This document shows, piece after piece, positions 59,310 through 64,000 of a DNA stretch of 64,000 nt (position 1 is the first letter of the stretch; each line of letters begins with the position of its first letter). Below the pieces are notes generated by a model that worked only from the letters and a program-made list of their open reading frames with translations, had not been told where the DNA came from and searched no databases. Source of the stretch: Deltaproteobacteria bacterium (GTDB lineage Bacteria; Myxococcota_A; UBA9160; UBA6930); the NCBI GenBank assembly GCA_029261815.1, contig JAJDAQ010000070.1:1-64000 (forward strand), written 5' to 3'. The position numbers and the translations under genes were made by a program.

Positions 59310-60254
59310 ATGATCGAGCGCACGATTCCGCGCGACGGGCCGTACGACTTCCGCCGGACATTGAAGCCCGTGTCCGCGGGCCGCCATGATCCCACGCTCC
59401 GGCTCCGCCCCGATGCCATGGTGACGGCGACGCACACACCGGACGGACCCGCGACGCTGGGGATCGAGCCTGCGGACGAAGCGCGCTGGGTTGCGCGTGC
59501 GTGGGGCGCCGGTGCGGACTGGATCCTGGAACGAGCGGAGGCATGGCTGGCAATCGGAGATGCGCCGCCGGCCGGCTTCGTTGATGCCCATCCGGAGCTC
59601 GCTCATTTCGCCAAACGCGCGGCTGGGCAACGGATCGCGCGGCCCGCGCGTGTCTTTGAGCATCTGGCATTGCTGGTGTTGCAGCAGCTCGTGACCGGCA
59701 AGGAGTCCAAGCGCGCTTTCGGGCGGATGGTGCGCCGTTATTCGGAGCCAGCGCCCGGGCCGTTTCCTGAACTGTTCCTGCCGCTCCACTCCGAGGCGCT
59801 CCGCGCGGTTCCGGCGGCCGCATTCATTCCGCTCGGGATCGTCCCGCGAATGGGCGAGACGCTCCACCGCATCGCCGCGATTGCACCGCGACTCGAAGAG
59901 GTCGCCAGAATGGCGCCGAAGGATGCGCGCTCGCGGCTCCGTTCGATCCAGGGGATCGGACCCTGGACAACTGAAGCCTTGATGTTGGGCTCGCTCGGCG
60001 ACCCCGACGCCGTCGTCACGGGTGACTACCACCTCCCGAACACCATCGCGTTCCATCTGGCGGGCGAGCCGCGCGCCAACGACGAGCGCATGTTGGCGCT
60101 TCTCGCGCCCTACGCCGGCCAGCGTGGACGCGTTCAGCGTTGGGTCGCGACCGCCGGAGGAAAGGCGCCGCGCTATGGCCCGAGGCTCGAGGTGCGCGGG
60201 CTTCCGGATGACGCGAATCGCTGGCTGCGACGCGCCGGCCGGCGAGGCCGCTGA
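59310..60254 (+). CDS. DNA-3-methyladenine glycosylase II-like (AlkA family)
   Basis: A 314-residue HhH-GPD glycosylase. The hairpin-helix-hairpin reads LRSIQGIGPWTTEALMLGSL, followed by catalytic Asp in DPDAVVTGDYHLPN. The region VFEHLALLVLQQLVTGKESK matches the conserved helix of AlkA-type enzymes. It removes alkylated bases. GGAGGGG precedes ATG 59310. No Ada-type domain is present. Confidence 0.86.
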   Translation: MIERTIPRDGPYDFRRTLKPVSAGRHDPTLRLRPDAMVTATHTPDGPATLGIEPADEARWVARAWGAGADWILERAEAWLAIGDAPPAGFVDAHPELAHFAKRAAGQRIARPARVFEHLALLVLQQLVTGKESKRAFGRMVRRYSEPAPGPFPELFLPLHSEALRAVPAAAFIPLGIVPRMGETLHRIAAIAPRLEEVARMAPKDARSRLRSIQGIGPWTTEALMLGSLGDPDAVVTGDYHLPNTIAFHLAGEPRANDERMLALLAPYAGQRGRVQRWVATAGGKAPRYGPRLEVRGLPDDANRWLRRAGRRGR

Positions 60255-60329
60255 ACCCCAACGGTGCGAACGTCGCACTGTCCGAATCCCTGCGAGCATT
60301 CAGCGTGCGGCCCCGCCTAGACTGTTCCG

Positions 60330-61079
60330 ATGATCCCCTACTGGCCCCACCCGACGCTCGATCTCGGCTTCTACACGATCGAGGCATTTCGGGTGCTCGT
60401 TCTGCTCGCGATCGCGGTGCAGTTCGAGATCACGGTGCGACGCGCACCCGGGTACGGAATTTCACGGGAAACCGCGACGCGCCTGATCGGTTGGGCCATC
60501 GGACTTGGCCTCGTGTCGGCTCACGTCTTCGACGTGGTCGCCTACTACCCCGAACGCTTGCGGGAAGACCCGTTCGAATTGTTCCGCGTGTGGGGAAGCC
60601 TCTCGTCGACGGGAGGCATGCTGGGCGGATTGACCGGCCTCTACGCGGTGGCTCGCTGGCGCGGGCTGGATCGCCGAGACCTCATCGCGTTCGTCGACGT
60701 GGTGATGTTCGCCTTGCCATTCACGTTGGCGTTGGGCCGTCTGGGTTGCGCACTCCAACACGACCATCTCGGTATCGCTTCGACCCACTGGTTGGCCGTC
60801 GCCTTTCCGTCCGGACCGCGTTTCGACCTGGGGCTGATCGAGTTCCTGTGGGTCGCCGGGATCGCGGGAGCCTTCCTCTGGCTCGATCGCGGCCCACGCC
60901 GCCCGGGGTTCTGGTTGGCCACATTCTTCGCCCTGTACGCTCCGGTGCGTTTCGGCATCGACTTCCTGCGCACTGACGACGCGACCTACGCCGGGCTGAC
61001 ACCGGCGCAGTACCTTGCGATGGGAGCGACCCTGGGGGCCTTCGGCTGGCTCATCAGGACCCGCCGCACCGCCGCTTGA
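60330..61079 (+). CDS. Lgt-like membrane protein (prolipoprotein diacylglyceryl transferase family, divergent)
   Basis: A 249-residue protein with about seven membrane helices and an Lgt-like layout: TLALGRLGCALQHDHLG corresponds to the GRxGCFxxG region and APVRFGIDFLRTDD to the second conserved Arg region. The HGGL motif of true Lgt is replaced by TGGMLGGL, so the catalytic His is missing. It is therefore probably a paralogue with another or modified role, not the housekeeping Lgt. Confidence 0.7.
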   Translation: MIPYWPHPTLDLGFYTIEAFRVLVLLAIAVQFEITVRRAPGYGISRETATRLIGWAIGLGLVSAHVFDVVAYYPERLREDPFELFRVWGSLSSTGGMLGGLTGLYAVARWRGLDRRDLIAFVDVVMFALPFTLALGRLGCALQHDHLGIASTHWLAVAFPSGPRFDLGLIEFLWVAGIAGAFLWLDRGPRRPGFWLATFFALYAPVRFGIDFLRTDDATYAGLTPAQYLAMGATLGAFGWLIRTRRTAA

Positions 61080-61132
61080 GCGCCCGTTGGAATCTGCGTC
61101 GGCAGCGGCCCAGCTCTTGGTAGTATGGCTGG

Positions 61133-61729
61133 ATGGCACCCGAGAAGGCCGATCTCGTTGCGCGCGCGCTGCGCCGAGCGCTGGAAGCCCATGCGGGGCA
61201 GACCCGGAAGGGCTCGGACGTGCCCTATGTCACCCACTGCATCCGGGTCGCTGCGCTCGTGATGCAGCATGGCGGAACGCCCGAGCAGATCGCGATCGCG
61301 CTGCTTCACGACACGGTCGAAGACTGCGACGAGGTGACCGAAGCGTCGTTGACGGTCGAATTTGGCACGCGGGTCGCCGCCCAGGTCGCCGTCTTGAGTG
61401 ACACGCTGCCTGGCGACACGGTGTCGCGAAAGAGTCCTTGGCGGGAGCGCAAGGAGGCGTACATCGCCCGGCTCCGGGGCGCGGATGAGACGGTGCACCT
61501 CGTCGCTGCCTGCGACAAGCTCGACAACCTTCGTTCTTTGGTCGCAGACATCGATCAACATGGCGTCGTGACCCTCGAGCGCTTTTCGGCGTCGCCGCGG
61601 CAGACGCGGTGGTACTACGAAACCGTGCGCGAGGGAATCGGCGATGTGCCGCAAGAACTCGCGGCCGAGCTCGAAGCGCTGACGCGACTCCTGGCTCGAC
61701 ACATTCCGGAGGCGTCGGTCGAGCGATGA
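61133..61729 (+). CDS. HD-domain phosphohydrolase (MESH1/SpoT-hydrolase-like)
   Basis: A 198-residue HD protein: HAGQTRKGSDVPYVTHCIRV, the metal-binding ALLHDTVEDCDEV (HD motif), EFGTRVAAQVAVLSD and AACDKLDNLRSLVADI (the conserved Asp-Asn). The pattern matches small (p)ppGpp hydrolases of the MESH1 type or general nucleotidases. Its stop overlaps the next ATG by 4 bases (ATGA), so it is coupled to the dipeptidase. Confidence 0.82.
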   Translation: MAPEKADLVARALRRALEAHAGQTRKGSDVPYVTHCIRVAALVMQHGGTPEQIAIALLHDTVEDCDEVTEASLTVEFGTRVAAQVAVLSDTLPGDTVSRKSPWRERKEAYIARLRGADETVHLVAACDKLDNLRSLVADIDQHGVVTLERFSASPRQTRWYYETVREGIGDVPQELAAELEALTRLLARHIPEASVER

Positions 61730-62901
61730 TTCGCAACGCACTGCTCGGACTCGTCGTGGTCGCGATCGCGGCACTCTTCTTGATCGTCCCGGGACAGATC
61801 GATCAGAACATGAACCGCGTCGTCGGTTCGCCGCCCGTCGTTTCTGCACGCGCATCCGCGCTCTACGAACGGCTGGACGTGGTGGACCTTCACGCGGATC
61901 CGCTGCTCTGGGACCGGGATCTGCTCGAGCGTCAGGGCCACGGCCAGGTCGATCTGCGGCGGCTGGTTCGGGGTCGCGTGCGACTGCAGGTGTTCGGCAT
62001 CGTGACCCAGTCGCCGAGTGGGCAGAACTACGAGCGAACGGACGGACGTGACTTCGATGTCATTACGGCGCTCGCCATCATCCAGCGCTGGCCGCTCGCG
62101 ACCTGGACCAGCCGCTTCGCGCGGGCAGACTTCCAGGCGCGAAAGCTCCACGACGCGGCTGAACGTTCGGCGGGATCGCCTGACGGAGAACTCGCCGTCA
62201 TCCGGACGCGGGCTGATCTCTCCAAGCTGCTGGCCGACCGCGACCAGACGCCGCGCCGCGTGGGTGCGTTGTTGGGCCTCGAGGGAATGCACGCGCTCGA
62301 CGGCGACCTCGCCAACGTCGACGCATTGTTCGAGGCCGGAGTCCGCATGATGGCTCCGACCCACTTCTTCGACAATGCGGTTGGAGGGTCGTCGGCCGGC
62401 ATCGAGAAGTACGGCCTGACCGACTTCGGCCGGCGTGCCGTGCTGCGGGCGCAGGAGCTCGGCGTTGTTCTCGACGTCGCACATGCATCTCCGGCCACGC
62501 TTGATGATGTGGTGACGTTGTCCAAAGCCCCGGTCGTGGTTTCACATACCGGGGTTCAGGCGACGTGCCCGGGCCCGCGCAACTTGTCGGACGCACAGGT
62601 GCGCGCCGTTGCCCGAACGCGGGGTGTGGTCGGAATCGGCTACTGGGCAGGCGCGGTCTGCGGTACGGCGCCCGCGGATATCGCGCGCGCGATCGTTCAC
62701 GTTCGCGACCTGGTGGGGGCGCGCCACGTGGCGTTGGGCAGCGATTTCGACGGATCCGTCACCACTTCGTTCGACACCCGCCATCTGGCCGGGATCGTCG
62801 ATGCGCTCCTCGACAATGGCCTCAGTGAAGACGAGATCCGCGGTGTCATGGGGATGAACGCGCTTCGCGTGCTCAGGTTTGCGCTTCCGGAAGGGGAGTG
62901 A
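61726..62901 (+). CDS. Membrane dipeptidase (peptidase M19)
   Basis: A 391-residue protein with an N-terminal membrane anchor (about 4-22) followed by the renal-dipeptidase fold: VVDLHADPLLWD (first zinc ligands), LLGLEGMHALDGD (bridging Glu), LDVAHASPATLDDV (His), VVSHTGVQATCPGPRNLSDA (His-Thr) and VALGSDFDGS. It cleaves dipeptides, probably at the outer face of the inner membrane. ATGA overlap with the HD gene at 61726-61729. Confidence 0.88.
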   Translation: MIRNALLGLVVVAIAALFLIVPGQIDQNMNRVVGSPPVVSARASALYERLDVVDLHADPLLWDRDLLERQGHGQVDLRRLVRGRVRLQVFGIVTQSPSGQNYERTDGRDFDVITALAIIQRWPLATWTSRFARADFQARKLHDAAERSAGSPDGELAVIRTRADLSKLLADRDQTPRRVGALLGLEGMHALDGDLANVDALFEAGVRMMAPTHFFDNAVGGSSAGIEKYGLTDFGRRAVLRAQELGVVLDVAHASPATLDDVVTLSKAPVVVSHTGVQATCPGPRNLSDAQVRAVARTRGVVGIGYWAGAVCGTAPADIARAIVHVRDLVGARHVALGSDFDGSVTTSFDTRHLAGIVDALLDNGLSEDEIRGVMGMNALRVLRFALPEGE

Positions 62902-62964
62902 GCGGGGCCGCGCCCCGGGCCCCAGGTCGCGCTAGTTTTCAGCCTCGCTGCTTCGGAGAACCGC

Positions 62965-63789
62965 ATGCCCCAGACCCAGATGGAAGTCGCCCCGATCGCG
63001 GGAGCGCTTGGTGCCGAGATCCACGGCGTCTCCCTTGCCAACGTCGATGACGCGACATTCGAGGCGATCCATGATGCGTTTCTCGCGCATCAGGTGATCT
63101 TCTTTCGCGATCAAGAGATGTCCATCGACGAACACAAGGCGTTCGCGTCGCGGTTCGGCGAGTTGCACGTGCACGCGGTTCTCCAACAAATGGCCGATCA
63201 GGGCCATCCCGAAGTCGTCGTGCTCGAGAGCGATGCCAAGCGGCCGTTCGTGGCCGCGCGTTGGCACAGCGACGTGACGTTCGAGGAGTTTCCGCCCTTG
63301 GGATCGGTCCTGCGAGGTCGGGTCGTGCCCGACAGTGGGGGCGACACGATGTGGGCGTCGATGTACGCGGCCTACGACGGCCTTTCCGACGCGATGCAAG
63401 GCCTACTGTCCGGACTCGAGGCTTTGCACGACGGGGGAGGCTTCAAGGCCATTGCCACGAAGGCCCAGAAGGCGGATCTCGAATCGCGGCAGACGGCACG
63501 GCACCCGGTCGTCCGTACGCACCCGGAGACCGGCCGAAAAGCGCTCTACGTGAACGCGACGTTTACCAAGCGGATCGTGGGCATGAAGCCGGCAGAAAGC
63601 GACGCGCTTCTCGGGTTCCTGTTTCAACACATCGAGAATCCCGACTATCACTGCCGTTTCCGCTGGCGAACGAATTCGGTCGCGATGTGGGACAACCGCT
63701 GCACGCAGCACCGGGTGGTCCAGGACAACCTCGCGGCGCATCGCCGGATGGAACGGATCACGATCATCGGCGATCGGCCCGTCGCGTGA
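62965..63789 (+). CDS. TauD/TfdA-family 2-oxoglutarate-dependent dioxygenase
   Basis: A 274-residue Fe(II)/2-oxoglutarate enzyme: HQVIFFRDQEMSIDEHKAFA, the iron-binding AARWHSDVTFEEFPP (HxD), the distal iron His in WDNRCTQHRVV and the 2-oxoglutarate-binding Arg in HRRMERITIIG. TauD-like enzymes hydroxylate taurine, 2,4-D and many other carboxylates or sulfonates; the substrate is unknown. Convergent with the VOC gene at the right edge. Confidence 0.88.
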   Translation: MPQTQMEVAPIAGALGAEIHGVSLANVDDATFEAIHDAFLAHQVIFFRDQEMSIDEHKAFASRFGELHVHAVLQQMADQGHPEVVVLESDAKRPFVAARWHSDVTFEEFPPLGSVLRGRVVPDSGGDTMWASMYAAYDGLSDAMQGLLSGLEALHDGGGFKAIATKAQKADLESRQTARHPVVRTHPETGRKALYVNATFTKRIVGMKPAESDALLGFLFQHIENPDYHCRFRWRTNSVAMWDNRCTQHRVVQDNLAAHRRMERITIIGDRPVA

Positions 63790-63817
63790 TCTCGCGAGCT
63801 TCCGATCGGATCTGGCG

Positions 63818-64000
63818 CTAGCCCGCGTAGTCGATGGCTTTGTAGACGGTCTGCTTGGCGGGCGGCTTGCTGAATGCAGGCGCCGGATCGGCCAGGAGGA
63901 CCAACGCTTCCGCGCGATCCGCAGCCGTGAAGTCCTGGGTCAACGTGCAGAACTCGACCATGATGCCGTTCGGGTCCTCGGTGTAGACCGACACGCACCA
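63818..64000 (-). CDS. VOC-family protein, C-terminal part (runs off right edge)
   Basis: The last 60 codons read WCVSVYTEDPNGIMVEFCTL, the C-terminal beta-alpha-beta module of vicinal-oxygen-chelate (glyoxalase/extradiol dioxygenase) proteins with its metal-ligand Glu, then an extended tail ending KAIDYAG. The remainder lies beyond base 64000. Function within the family is not determined. Confidence 0.8.
   Translation of the reverse strand, partial: WCVSVYTEDPNGIMVEFCTLTQDFTAADRAEALVLLADPAPAFSKPPAKQTVYKAIDYAG

Noticed and set aside
1-64000. CRISPR array
   Set aside because: No regularly spaced 25-40 bp direct repeats with unique spacers were seen; the only tandem repeats are the 20-bp units at 47.1 kb and the coding repeats at 18-21 kb.
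1-64000. Insertion sequence with transposase
   Set aside because: No transposase-like (DDE or HUH) protein was found on either strand; the only recombinase is the tyrosine integrase at 36100.

Overview
The window is high-GC chromosomal DNA from a Gram-negative bacterium: it has a TonB-dependent receptor, lipoprotein-type signal peptides and a PEP-CTERM protein. The gene mix (F420-type reductase and luciferase-like monooxygenase, many short-chain dehydrogenases, an amidohydrolase, a thiolase-like protein, a nitronate monooxygenase, a TauD-type dioxygenase) resembles environmental deltaproteobacterial lineages such as Myxococcota, Binatota or Desulfobacterota. That placement is inference; there is no rRNA marker here.

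1-6.5 kb: two subunits of an NAD-dependent formate dehydrogenase-type enzyme (the alpha subunit runs off the left edge), two SDR enzymes, an alpha/beta hydrolase, a DoxX-like membrane protein and a small membrane protein. 6.6-16.2 kb: a likely catabolic cluster with TonB receptor, GMC oxidoreductase, LLM monooxygenase and a DsbA-family isomerase, divergent from a LysR regulator, followed by a GST, a dimeric alpha/beta-barrel membrane protein and an F420-dependent reductase. A perfect 14-bp palindrome lies in the LysR/isomerase intergenic region, and a 12/14 match lies upstream of the reductase. 16.2-24.3 kb: a broken secreted-protein gene, a membrane protein, a 1025-residue Gly/Ala-rich PEP-CTERM protein, an MFS permease, a 33-residue Lys-rich protein and a DUF3604 remnant.

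24.4-37.4 kb: an integrated mobile element of about 12.9 kb. Its right end is a tyrosine recombinase whose reading frame runs antisense through tRNA-Arg(TCT). Its left end carries a displaced tRNA-Arg 3' half (39/45 bases identical). Joining the two ends in a circle would give the recombinase a new in-frame stop, so its C-terminus should depend on whether the element is integrated. The element has a tightly overlapped operon (HTH protein, zinc protein, primase/ATPase, TubC-N-like protein, HTH, RHH, integrase) and a cargo half: a RES toxin / Xre-MbcA antitoxin pair with a third overlapping gene, bracketed by two paralogous phage-type genes, plus a frameshifted DUF4238 gene and several unknowns.

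37.4-64 kb: housekeeping and metabolic genes: hybrid histidine kinase, PQQ-type lipoprotein dehydrogenase, DUF2254-like membrane protein, zinc alcohol dehydrogenase, MFS permease, thiolase-like protein, thioesterase, nitronate monooxygenase, amidohydrolase, peptidase S51, SDR. Then an ECF sigma / anti-sigma / Spy-like / GH39-like four-gene operon, msrA, xthA, a 7-TM protein, SDR + GST, an AlkA-like glycosylase, an Lgt-like protein, an HD hydrolase, a dipeptidase, a TauD dioxygenase and the end of a VOC protein. Repeats include a perfect 29-bp inverted repeat at 48.8-49.0 kb and a 20-bp tandem repeat over two convergent stop codons at 47.1 kb.
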